Assembly: GCA_015061695.1 (NCBI GenBank)
Contig: SUWA01000010.1
Location: 1 to 42,863 of the forward strand
Origin: Lentisphaerota bacterium
GTDB lineage: Bacteria > Verrucomicrobiota > Lentisphaeria > Victivallales > Victivallaceae
DNA length: 42,863 nt
Direction: 5' to 3'
The translations under genes and the position numbers were made by a program. Positions 33,066-40,560 of the stretch are shown piece by piece; position 1 is the first letter of the stretch; every line of letters starts with the position of its first letter. Under the pieces are notes generated by a model. The model was given only the letters and a program-made list of their open reading frames with translations, made no database searches and was not told where the DNA came from.

Positions 33066-33087
33066 AAAGCATAATAAAGTGTATATT
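33059..33087 (+). promoter_or_regulatory. promoter for ilvE, overlapping the OppF stop codon
   Basis: TTGCTA (33059-33064) and TATATT (33082-33087) at 17-nt spacing; the TAA stop of the ABC gene (33063-33065) starts inside the -35 box. Predicted leader about 38 nt to the ATG at 33132, with GAGGTAAG as ribosome-binding site. Confidence 0.55.
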
Positions 33088-33131
33088 AAGTCAATTTAGT
33101 TTTTTAATCTTTTAACCTTGTGAGGTAAGCT

Positions 33132-34139
33132 ATGAATATTGAATGGGACAAACTCGGTTTTGAGTTCATGCCGACCCGCTCCAACGTGCGCGCCAGCTTC
33201 AAAGACGGCAAGTGGAGCGAACTGAAACTGCACAACGACTACAACATCACCATGTCGGTGGCCGCCAACTGTATGCATTACGGTCAGGCGATCTTTGAAG
33301 GCATGAAAGCTTTCCGCATGAAGGACGGCCGCATCGGGGTGTTCCGCCCGCAGATGAACGCCAAACGTTTCAACAACAGTGCCGAACGTATTCTGATGGA
33401 AACGCTGCCCGAAGAGATGTTCCTCGAAGCGATCAAAATGGTGGTCAAAGACAATGCTGACTACATCCCCCCCTACGGCACGGATGGCTCGCTTTACATC
33501 CGTCCGGTGATGTTCGGCACCTCGCCGCAGATCGGGGTTTCGCCCAGTTTTGAGTATGAATTTGTGATGATGGTCATGCCCGCCGGACCTTACTACAAAG
33601 GCGGCATCAAGCCGGTGGATGCGTTGATTTTTGACGAACTCGACCGGGCGGCACCGCACGGCACCGGCAACATCAAATGCGCCGGCAACTACGCTGCAAG
33701 TTTGTACTCCAGCAAGATGGCCAAAAAAGCCGGCTGCCCGGTGGCCCTTTTCCTGGATCCGGCTGAACACGAATATATCGATGAATTCGGTACCAGCAAC
33801 TTTTTTGCCATCACCAAAGACGGCAAATATGTTACTCCGGAATCGCCCTCGGTACTGCCCAGCGTGACCAATGACTCGCTGCTGATCCTGGCGCAGGATC
33901 TGGGTATTACCGTGGAACGCCGCCGGATCCACAAGTCGGAACTGGCCGACTTTGCCGAAGTTGGTGCCTGCGGTACTGCGGTGGTGATCACGCCGATCCA
34001 CCACATTTACTACAAAGATCAGACTTTCACCTACGGCGACAACATCGGCGAAGTCAGCAGCAAGCTTTACTACGGTTTGAAAGCTATCCAGTATGGTGAA
34101 GCCGAAGATAAGCACAACTGGATGTTTATTGTTGATTGA
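33132..34139 (+). CDS. ilvE: branched-chain amino acid aminotransferase
   Basis: 335 aa class IV PLP aminotransferase; last step of Leu, Ile and Val synthesis, with glutamate as amino donor. The PLP lysine is K182 in GTGNIKCAGNYAAS (177-190). AIFEGMKAFR (53-62), YIRPVMFG (122-129) and the Glu in DEFGTSNFF agree with the BCAT fold. The length is slightly shorter than eukaryotic-like BCATs (about 340-360) and fits the type with a full N-terminal domain. Good ribosome-binding site GAGG before the ATG. Followed 20 bp later by panC, in line with the shared ketoisovalerate branch point between valine and pantothenate. Confidence 0.94.
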   Translation: MNIEWDKLGFEFMPTRSNVRASFKDGKWSELKLHNDYNITMSVAANCMHYGQAIFEGMKAFRMKDGRIGVFRPQMNAKRFNNSAERILMETLPEEMFLEAIKMVVKDNADYIPPYGTDGSLYIRPVMFGTSPQIGVSPSFEYEFVMMVMPAGPYYKGGIKPVDALIFDELDRAAPHGTGNIKCAGNYAASLYSSKMAKKAGCPVALFLDPAEHEYIDEFGTSNFFAITKDGKYVTPESPSVLPSVTNDSLLILAQDLGITVERRRIHKSELADFAEVGACGTAVVITPIHHIYYKDQTFTYGDNIGEVSSKLYYGLKAIQYGEAEDKHNWMFIVD

Positions 34140-34159
34140 GAAAGTTTTGAGGCGTTGAA

Positions 34160-35008
34160 ATGAAAATTTTTCACCAGCCGGAAGAGCTGCAGCAGTACGC
34201 ATTGAACTGCAAACGTTCCGGCAAGCGCATTGCTTTGGTTCCGACCATGGGTTTTCTCCATGCCGGTCATGCGTCTTTGATCGATATAGCAGCCAAGCGG
34301 GGAGATGAAGTGATCGTTTCGATCTTCGTCAATCCCACGCAGTTTGCTCCCAATGAGGATTTGGATAAATATCCCCGGGATTTTGAAAATGACTGCAAAC
34401 TCTGCGAAGCGCACGGTGCGACTGCCGTCTTTGCGCCGCAGCCGGAAGCAATGTACGAAAGCGACCGCTCGATCTGGGTGGACGAAACTACTCTCTCCAA
34501 AGTATTGTGCGGCAAGAGCCGTCCCATCCACTTCCGGGGCGTGCTTACGGTGGTAAGCAAGCTTTTTAATCTGGCAGTGCCGGATGTGGCGGTCTTCGGC
34601 AAAAAAGATGCGCAGCAGGCGATCATCATCAAACGCATGGTGCGGGATTTGAATTTCCCGGTGGAAATCGTGCTGGGTGATTTGATCCGCGATACTGACA
34701 ACGTGGCCATGAGCTCGCGCAACCGCTATCTGACTGCAGACGAAAGAGTCCGGGCCAGAAGCATCAGCGAATCGGTCTTTTATGCGCAGAAGTGTTTAAG
34801 CGAAAAGGGCATTGCTGCGGTAAATGAAGTCATTGACTACGCTCAAAAACATATCACCGCCGCCGGTGGTGTGATCGATTATGTGGAAGTGCGCGACAGT
34901 TCCACGCTGGAAGAGCCCACAGCCGCCAGCTGCGGCGTGCTGTTTGCGGTGGCAGCAGTCTTCGGCACGACCAGATTGATCGATAATTGTTTTGTTGATT
35001 TTAACTGA
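34160..35008 (+). CDS. panC: pantoate--beta-alanine ligase (pantothenate synthetase)
   Basis: 282 aa, the standard length. Joins pantoate and beta-alanine with ATP to make pantothenate, the CoA precursor. Seen: PTMGFLHAGH (28-37) with the HIGH-like signature of this nucleotidyltransferase fold, FVNPTQF, the FGKKDAQQ motif, and NVAMSSRNRYL where KMSKS-like contacts lie. panB and panD are not in the window. Sits between ilvE and hisD with short gaps (20 and 16 bp), consistent with one operon. Confidence 0.95.
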   Translation: MKIFHQPEELQQYALNCKRSGKRIALVPTMGFLHAGHASLIDIAAKRGDEVIVSIFVNPTQFAPNEDLDKYPRDFENDCKLCEAHGATAVFAPQPEAMYESDRSIWVDETTLSKVLCGKSRPIHFRGVLTVVSKLFNLAVPDVAVFGKKDAQQAIIIKRMVRDLNFPVEIVLGDLIRDTDNVAMSSRNRYLTADERVRARSISESVFYAQKCLSEKGIAAVNEVIDYAQKHITAAGGVIDYVEVRDSSTLEEPTAASCGVLFAVAAVFGTTRLIDNCFVDFN

Positions 35009-35024
35009 CAGGTAAAAATTAAAG

Positions 35025-36317
35025 ATGAAATTGCTTGATTACCGCAATGCGGATTTTGCGCAAGGTCTGGACGAAATTTACAATCGTCCCAGCTATCCGG
35101 CATCCATCGAAGAATCGGTGCGAACGATCGTCAACACCGTCCGCAGTGACGGTGATAAAGCATTGGTGCGCTACGCTTTGGAGTTTGACAAAGTACAGCT
35201 TGCGCCAGCGGAGTTCAAAGTAACTGACGAAGAAATTTCTGCGGCAGTCAAATCTTTGGATAAAGCCGCCAAAAGCTCCATCAAAACGGCCTTGAAACAT
35301 GTTCAGGAATTTGCCCGTTTGCGGATCCCGCAAGCGTGGAAAAAGCGTGTGCGCCCCGGCGTGACGCTGGGTGAACAGTTTGTGCCCATGGAACGGGTCG
35401 GGGTTTACATTCCCGGCGGTACTGCACCGCTGGTTTCCACGGTCATCCACACCGCCGGGATCGCTAAAGCCGCCGGGGTCAAAGAGATCGTGGCCGTCAC
35501 CCCGCCCGGCAAAGACGGCAAGGTGCATCCGGCCGTGCTTTATGCCATGAAAGCAGCCGGTGTGACCGAAATCTACCGTCTGGGCGGTGTTTACGGTATC
35601 GCCGCCATGGCTTACGGTACGGAAACCGTGCCCAAGGTTGAAAAGATCGTCGGCCCCGGCAACGCCTACGTTACCGCCGCCAAAAAGCTCGTCTACGGCG
35701 CAGTGGCCATCGACATGGTTGCGGGCCCGTCGGAAATCATGGTGATCGCCGATGCAAGTGCGGATCCGGACAAGATCGCCGCCGATATGCTATCGCAAGC
35801 CGAACACGGCAGCGGTCTGGAACAGGCGTTGACCGTCACCACCGATGAAAGTATGCCCCAAAAGATCCTGCAGGCTCTCGAAGAACGCAAAGCCACCTTG
35901 CCCCGCATGGCCACCGTGGACAAAGTTCTGGAGCACGGCTCGTGGATAATCGTAGTAAAAGATATGGTGCAGGCCGCCGAGATCGCCGGCAAGTACGCTC
36001 CTGAACATCTGGAAATCTGCTGTCAGGATGCCCGTAAAGTGGCCAAAACCATCAAGGCCGCCGGTGCGCTCTTTATCGGTCACTGGACGCCGGAACCGAT
36101 CGGCGACTTCTGTGCCGGTCCGAGTCATGTGCTGCCCACAGCCGGGAGTGCCAAATTTTTCTCCGGGCTGACCGTGGAAGGATTTTTCCGGCGCATGAGT
36201 ACGGTGGAATACAGCGAAAAAGCCATTCAAGGCGAAATCGCCATCGCTGAAAAATTTGCCGAAATGGAAGGCCTGGCCGCCCACGGCCGCAGTGCCTCCT
36301 CCCGTCGGAGCAAGTAA
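35025..36317 (+). CDS. hisD: histidinol dehydrogenase
   Basis: 430 aa, typical HisD. Oxidises L-histidinol to L-histidine with two NAD+, using Zn2+. Seen: RVGVYIPGG (nucleotide-binding), GPGNAYV, the zinc-site AEHG, the catalytic Glu-His in YAPEHLE, and GPSHVLPT near the C-terminus. No other his genes are nearby. The C-terminus is Ser/Arg-rich (RSASSRRSK) and overlaps the ribosome-binding site of the following DUF486 gene. Confidence 0.95.
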   Translation: MKLLDYRNADFAQGLDEIYNRPSYPASIEESVRTIVNTVRSDGDKALVRYALEFDKVQLAPAEFKVTDEEISAAVKSLDKAAKSSIKTALKHVQEFARLRIPQAWKKRVRPGVTLGEQFVPMERVGVYIPGGTAPLVSTVIHTAGIAKAAGVKEIVAVTPPGKDGKVHPAVLYAMKAAGVTEIYRLGGVYGIAAMAYGTETVPKVEKIVGPGNAYVTAAKKLVYGAVAIDMVAGPSEIMVIADASADPDKIAADMLSQAEHGSGLEQALTVTTDESMPQKILQALEERKATLPRMATVDKVLEHGSWIIVVKDMVQAAEIAGKYAPEHLEICCQDARKVAKTIKAAGALFIGHWTPEPIGDFCAGPSHVLPTAGSAKFFSGLTVEGFFRRMSTVEYSEKAIQGEIAIAEKFAEMEGLAAHGRSASSRRSK

Positions 36318-36319
36318 AA

Positions 36320-36694
36320 ATGAATCAGTTCTGGCATTATTTATCTTTGCCGGTGGTCAAAGTCGTAACGCTGCTGATCCTCAGCAACGTATTCATGACC
36401 TTTGCCTGGTATGGACATTTGAAAAATCTGGCCAACAAACCGTGGTACATTGCGGCATTGGTCAGTTGGAGCATTGCGCTTTTTGAATATCTGCTGCAGG
36501 TTCCGGCCAACCGGCTGGGACACGCCGGCGGAGTCAGTCTGGCGCAGCTTAAAATCATGCAGGAAGTGATTACCTTAAGCGTATTTGTGCCATTTGCCAT
36601 GTTTTACATGAACGAGCCGCTGCGCTGGAATCATCTGGCCGCCGGAGTTTGTCTGGTGCTGGCAGTGGTATTTGTTTTTGCGTTTGGTAAATAG
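36320..36694 (+). CDS. DUF486 (DMT-like) small membrane protein
   Basis: 124 aa with four hydrophobic segments (about 13-30, 43-60, 72-95, 102-122). The block TFAWYGHLKN followed by ALFEYLLQVPANRLGH and QEVITLSVF is characteristic of DUF486, a family related to drug/metabolite transporters with no known substrate. GGAG at the end of hisD is its ribosome-binding site, with 2 bp between stop and start. Confidence 0.85.
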   Translation: MNQFWHYLSLPVVKVVTLLILSNVFMTFAWYGHLKNLANKPWYIAALVSWSIALFEYLLQVPANRLGHAGGVSLAQLKIMQEVITLSVFVPFAMFYMNEPLRWNHLAAGVCLVLAVVFVFAFGK

Positions 36695-36705
36695 GAGAAA
36701 ACGGA

Positions 36706-37977
36706 ATGCAGCTTGCGAAGTTTGCCCAATATTATGATTTGACTGAAGAAGCCCGGGAGTTTGTGGTAAAATTTGATTTCAATCAAGTTGCCGCCACCTT
36801 GGAAAACATTCCGGAATCACTGCAGGAAGATTTTATTCGTCAGCAGTTGGCCAAACTGCGCAAACCGCTGGATGAGCAGCAGATTCTGCAATGCGCCCGG
36901 GAGCTGAAAAGCAACCGTTTACTGCTGGCCGGATACAATTTTTTGTGTTATTACTGGTGGCAGCATCCGGCGGCGCTGTTGTATAATTACAAACTGCCGC
37001 TGTTTGAAAATACCCCGGATGGCGCAGACCACGCCGGAGTTTATTACCTGCTGGCGGCCCTGGCGGGCTTTCCGGCGATCGAAAAAAGCTATGCCCGACT
37101 GCAGCTGCCGCCGTCGTATGCGCTGGATGCCATGCAATACACCAGCGGCGCAGTTTTTGAATACGCCGCCGGGCATGACGGCAAGTTGGGGATCAACAAC
37201 ACCAAGCTGCACTGGTATCGTTTTTACGTCGATGGAGTACTGTTCAGAATCGGACGTTTTGAATACATGCTCCAGGATCCGCTGCCCTACTTGCCGGCGG
37301 CGTTCAAACGCAATTCCGATGGCAAAGTGATCGCTCTCTGCCGCCACGGCTGGCATTTGCGCAAAGATGGCCTGCGGCTTTTTACGGATGAAACTCCCAA
37401 TCAGGCTTGTAAAACCACCATTTTGCACAACGATGGAGCTTCCATTACCGGTACGCCTATCGATCCGGCCGGGTACGCCGAAGTTGACCGCACGCTGACG
37501 CTGGATCTGCAGCAATACACTCCGCTGTGGAATTGCTGGGATCTGGTGCCGGGGCTGCATATTCCCGGCGGCGGCGGCATGACTCCGGAAGCGGCAGCGG
37601 ATTCACTGCAGAAAGCGTTGGAGTTTTTTCCCCGCTATTTCGGGCGTAAAGTTGCGGCGGTATCCTGTTATTCATGGATCTTCAACAATGACTTTGAAAA
37701 ATTGCTGCCCGAATCCAATCTGGCTGATTTTATGCGGCAAGTCTATTTGTTTCCGTTCCCATCGGTCGGCGTGGAAGGCTTGGCGTTCGTCTTCGGCAAA
37801 AACAAGGCGGATTGGGAAAATTTCCCCGAAGACAACTCACTGCGCCGGGCGTTCCACCAGCTGCACGAACAAAATTGGCGGCTGAAAGCCGGCGGCATGT
37901 TTATAACTCCGGAAGCTATCAAAAATTACGGTCAAAACCTCTACCGCCGTGATTATCAATCTTTTGCCAAGCTGTGA
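36706..37977 (+). CDS. GNAT-like acyltransferase-domain protein (DUF5596 type)
   Basis: 423 aa. It resembles the two-part acyltransferase-domain proteins (NAT_N plus GNAT_C) of gut bacteria: an N-terminal helical part (LTEEAREFVVKF, residues 11-130), then HWYRFYVDGVLFRIGRFEYML (strand pair), LHIPGGGGMTPEAAADSLQ, FFPRYFG, and the C-terminal CYSWIFN...LLPESNLADFMRQV blocks typical of the family. Members are predicted N-acyltransferases; substrates are unknown. No signal peptide. Its stop (37975-37977) directly abuts the stop of the convergent HNH gene. Confidence 0.72.
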   Translation: MQLAKFAQYYDLTEEAREFVVKFDFNQVAATLENIPESLQEDFIRQQLAKLRKPLDEQQILQCARELKSNRLLLAGYNFLCYYWWQHPAALLYNYKLPLFENTPDGADHAGVYYLLAALAGFPAIEKSYARLQLPPSYALDAMQYTSGAVFEYAAGHDGKLGINNTKLHWYRFYVDGVLFRIGRFEYMLQDPLPYLPAAFKRNSDGKVIALCRHGWHLRKDGLRLFTDETPNQACKTTILHNDGASITGTPIDPAGYAEVDRTLTLDLQQYTPLWNCWDLVPGLHIPGGGGMTPEAAADSLQKALEFFPRYFGRKVAAVSCYSWIFNNDFEKLLPESNLADFMRQVYLFPFPSVGVEGLAFVFGKNKADWENFPEDNSLRRAFHQLHEQNWRLKAGGMFITPEAIKNYGQNLYRRDYQSFAKL

Positions 37978-38328
37978 TCAATAATTTTCTTCCGCCGCAG
38001 AGAGATTTGCAGCGTTGGCAGCCTGATCAGCTTTGGCTTTGGCTTCCAGCTCAAACATGATCATTTCTGCCGGGGTAAGATATTTTTTGCGGTTATTGCA
38101 ATCTTTGCAGCACGGCACGATGTTGCCCCGGGTGGATTTACCGCCCCGGGCCACCGGCACAATGTGATCCATAGTCAAATCTTCCGGGGCAAAATGCCCA
38201 TGACAATAGTGACACTCGCCGCGTTCCAGCAGATTTTTCCACCATGAGGAATTGCGCAGCTCCCGGGCTTTATCCCGTTCCCGCCTGACGTGGGCGGGAT
38301 CGCTCTTTATATCGATCCAATCATTCAT
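37978..38328 (-). CDS. HNH endonuclease
   Basis: 116 aa from the ATG at 38328 (MNDWIDIKSD), with GAAAGG upstream; the longer frame adds 43 unlike residues. Seen: CHYCHG, then MDHIVPVARGGKST (the catalytic DH), GNIVPCCKDCNNRKK with the second CxxC and Asn. This is a complete HNH with a zinc-binding Cys quartet. Small stand-alone HNH proteins of this kind are nucleases of uncertain role; there is no restriction methylase nearby. An Ala/Lys-rich tail ends the protein. Confidence 0.9.
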   Translation of the reverse strand: MNDWIDIKSDPAHVRRERDKARELRNSSWWKNLLERGECHYCHGHFAPEDLTMDHIVPVARGGKSTRGNIVPCCKDCNNRKKYLTPAEMIMFELEAKAKADQAANAANLSAAEENY

Positions 38329-38419
38329 TATCCCAAAACCTTTCTCTTTTAATCTATAGCTTTTTAGTTTTTTTGCCAAATCACGGACAAAAAAATTTGC
38401 TTTTTTTATTGAAAATAAC

Positions 38420-38448
38420 TTGCAAAAAGTGCTTTGAGCGTTTAAAAT
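38420..38448 (+). promoter_or_regulatory. promoter for the RdgC-like gene
   Basis: TTGCAA (38420-38425) and TAAAAT (38443-38448) at 17-nt spacing; start predicted near 38455 and ATG at 38492, with ATGGAGAA as ribosome-binding site. It lies in the 163-bp divergent region shared with the HNH gene. Confidence 0.6.
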
Positions 38449-38491
38449 ACAAGGCACTTTAAAAATACCTCAACAGAGATGGAGAATATTT

Positions 38492-39583
38492 ATGCCTTTT
38501 GATCGTGGTGGAGTTACCGTATCGACTTTCAAACTCAACGGAGCGTGGCCGGAAGATGCGCTGGAAAATTTCAGTGCGCACCGGGCCGGTACTCTGGACA
38601 GTGTAAAAGATGAACCCCAGATCGGCTGGACGACCGGCCGCTGTCTGCTGGACAGCAATCTGGAAGAAAATAACGTTATCACCGGCAGCTGCTGGTATTT
38701 GAACCTGCGCAAAGCGGAACGCAAGATCCCCGCCTCGCTCCTGAACGCAATCATCAAGCGCGAAGAAATCGTCTACATGCGGGCCAACGAACTGGATTTT
38801 GTCCCCTCCAAAGTCAAGCGCGAAATCAAAGCGCAGGCCATCGAGCAGTATCTTATGAAAATGCCCCCCTCCATAGCCGCAACTCCCATGGTCTATGACC
38901 CGGCGGCCAAACTGCTCTATCTGGGCGCAGCTTCCAGCAAACAAATCGAAGATTTTATCGGATTTTTTTACCAGACCATGAATCTGGAACCGATCCAAAT
39001 CACCCCCGGAACCTTGCTCAACGATGAATTCGGCAAGCTGGAAACCGACCTGCCGGTGCTGTCGCTGACTGACGAAGACTCCGATGATATGACCCCCGGA
39101 CGGGATTTTTTGACCTATCTGTGGTATCTGAGCGAAACCGGCGCCGCCGAAATCACCCACCCGCAATACGGCGATTTTGAAATCCTTATCGAAGGACCTA
39201 TGGTCTTTGCCGCCGGCGATATGGCCAAAGGCGCCGCCGAAATCACCGTCAAAAAAGGCGACCTGCCACAGCAAAGCGCCGAAGCCAAAGCCGCTTTGGC
39301 CGTAGGCAAAAAATTGAAGAAAGCTAAAGTAACCCTCACCCGGGGCGAAGATATCTGGAGCGGAACTTTCGACGCCGATAAATTTATTTTCAGCTCATTG
39401 AACCTGCCCGAAGGAGAAGAACTCGACCCCGACAGCCGCTTCGGAGAACGTATGCAAAATATCTACGTCTTCAACGAAGCATGGACTTGCTGCTTCAAAC
39501 TTTTCGCCGAAAATATGTTCAATAACTTCAATACCACCACCCAAGCCCTGAAAGAATGGGCCCAAAACCGCAACTCGCTTTGA
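38492..39583 (+). CDS. probable RdgC-like (recombination-associated) protein
   Basis: 363 aa. The pattern agrees with RdgC (PF04381): an early GWTTGRCLLD block, LRKAERKIPASLLNAII, then the basic PSKVKREIKAQAIEQYL stretch, a strand LLYLGAASSKQIEDFI, and a C-terminal helical end. RdgC binds double-stranded DNA as a ring and limits RecA; E. coli RdgC is about 300 aa, so this version is longer, with an acidic insert near DEDSDD (residues about 195-200). The start ATG is backed by GGAG upstream. Assignment is by overall pattern, not by a single diagnostic motif. Followed by a large hairpin at 39613. Confidence 0.55.
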   Translation: MPFDRGGVTVSTFKLNGAWPEDALENFSAHRAGTLDSVKDEPQIGWTTGRCLLDSNLEENNVITGSCWYLNLRKAERKIPASLLNAIIKREEIVYMRANELDFVPSKVKREIKAQAIEQYLMKMPPSIAATPMVYDPAAKLLYLGAASSKQIEDFIGFFYQTMNLEPIQITPGTLLNDEFGKLETDLPVLSLTDEDSDDMTPGRDFLTYLWYLSETGAAEITHPQYGDFEILIEGPMVFAAGDMAKGAAEITVKKGDLPQQSAEAKAALAVGKKLKKAKVTLTRGEDIWSGTFDADKFIFSSLNLPEGEELDPDSRFGERMQNIYVFNEAWTCCFKLFAENMFNNFNTTTQALKEWAQNRNSL

Positions 39584-39612
39584 TAAAATAAAAGCGGGTG
39601 GTGGTGAACGTA

Positions 39613-39667
39613 TCGGGGGAAAGGAAAAAACCACTTTTGAGGAAAGTGGTTTTTTCCCTTCCCCCGA
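39613..39667 (+). terminator. long hairpin terminator, 25-bp stem
   Basis: Arms 39613-39637 and 39643-39667 pair over 25 bp with one mismatch around the loop TGAGG. The inner 13 bp (AAAAAACCACTTT and its complement) end in a T tract, the rest is C/G-rich. It lies 30 bp after the RdgC-like stop and should terminate that gene. Confidence 0.8.
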
Positions 39668-39733
39668 CTTGTCACGGCGTAGCCCACAGGGCGAAGACGG
39701 AACCCCCATCCCTTTTTCCGCAAACCTTTTCCT

Positions 39734-39773
39734 GGCCATTTTTATTTTTGCCTCAGCAAAAATAAAAATGGCC
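39734..39773. repeat. perfect 18-bp palindrome, second copy of dispersed element
   Basis: Arms 39734-39751 and 39756-39773 are exact reverse complements with a 4-nt loop (CTCA). They share GGCCATTTTTATT and more with the palindrome at 28885-28929. Here there is no gene immediately on the right, so a pure terminator role is less obvious. Confidence 0.8.
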
Positions 39774-39806
39774 GATCTCGGTTTTAGAAATACTACTCAA
39801 CTTAGC

Positions 39807-40224
39807 GGCCGTGTAGTGCCATAGAGGGTCGGCCAGCAATCGGGGCAGCATTGTAGCCCCCCGGCAGGCGCCGGGCGGCGGCATCGCTTCGCTTGCCGCC
39901 AGCAGCGAGTGCTGAGCGGTAGAACCCCGGCTGGCTTGTCCGCCGTAGCCTCGTGCGAAGGTGGATGCCGGGCGGCGGCATCACTTCGCCTTGTCCGCCG
40001 TAGCCTCGTGCGGAGGTGGCTGCCGGGCTAAAGCCCGGCAGCTCCGTACAACTCCGTAAACATCCGTACCCATCCGTACAATTCAGCTTCCCCCCAGGTG
40101 TGCGCCTTACAACCAGCGCCAAGCCGGGCGGCGGCATCGCTTCGCCTTGTCCGCCGGAGCCTTGTGCGTAGGTGGATCGCCGCCAGTCTTTTGAGGGCCG
40201 TGTAGTACCATAGTGGCTCGGCCG
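39807..40224. repeat. two copies of a ~28-bp GGCCGTGTAGT repeat
   Basis: 39807-39834 and 40197-40224 share GCCGTGTAGT, CCATAG and TCGGCC with three or four differences. They lie in direct orientation among the other intergenic repeats. Confidence 0.7.
40043..40080. repeat. short tandem patch of TCCGTAC-like units
   Basis: CTCCGTACAA, CTCCGTAAACA, TCCGTACCCA and TCCGTACA follow each other at 9-12-nt steps within 40042-40080. Confidence 0.6.
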
Positions 40225-40234
40225 CTGTCGTAGT

Positions 40235-40275
40235 TTTTATAGGACTTATAGGACTTATAAGTCTTATAAATAAGC
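40235..40275. repeat. AGGACTTAT tandem repeat with palindrome
   Basis: TATAGGACT occurs twice in tandem and runs into the palindrome GACTTATAAGTC (40253-40264) and then TTATAAATAAG. AT-rich island inside a GC-rich repeat region. Confidence 0.6.
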
Positions 40276-40312
40276 GCATGTCTACAATGATAGCGGCGGC
40301 GATTTCGCCGCC

Positions 40313-40352
40313 GGGTCCGTTATCGTCTGTTATTGTCCGTTATCGTCCGTTT
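40313..40352. repeat. GTCCGTTAT-like tandem patch
   Basis: Units GTCCGTTATC, GTCTGTTATT, GTCCGTTATC and GTCCGTTTTA follow in tandem with a 10-bp period, just after the palindrome GGCGGCGATTTCGCCGCC near 40295. Confidence 0.65.
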
Positions 40353-40507
40353 TACTTAGCGCGCAAAACAGGCGTTGGCCTTACAACTGCACTCTGCCAG
40401 CAGCAAGGGCGGGGAGCGGTAGACCCCAGAAAGCTTGTCCGCCGTAGCCTCGTGCGAAGGTGGATGCCGGGTGGCGGCATCGCTCTTACAGTTAATTTTA
40501 TCTGCAC

Positions 40508-40540
40508 AAAAAAAAGGCGCAGCCTTTTGAGCTGCACCTT
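40508..40540 (-). terminator. rho-independent terminator of nifJ
   Basis: On the minus strand AAGGTGCAGC (40540-40531) pairs with GCTGCGCCTT (40523-40514) around a 7-nt loop, with one G.U pair, then runs into eight T residues. It lies 20 bp past the nifJ stop at 40561. Confidence 0.88.
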
Positions 40541-40560
40541 TTTATTGCTGGTAATAAAGC

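Larger units (their letters stand above)
39935..40481. repeat. four copies of a 38-48-bp GC-rich intergenic repeat
   Basis: Direct copies start at 39935, 39990, 40146 and 40434. The first (39935-39982) and last (40434-40481) are 48 bp and differ at one base. The second (39990-40027) and third (40146-40183) are shorter and more diverged. All begin CTTGTCCGCCG and contain GTGCG.AGGTGG. Hairpins such as GCCGGGCT/AGCCCGGC (40022-40039) lie between them. The whole interval 39584-40560 holds no convincing gene; frames in it are made of the repeats. Confidence 0.85.

Noticed and set aside
39935-40481. CRISPR array
   Set aside because: Copies are unevenly spaced (55, 156 and 288 bp between starts), vary in length and contain no uniform spacers; no cas gene is present.
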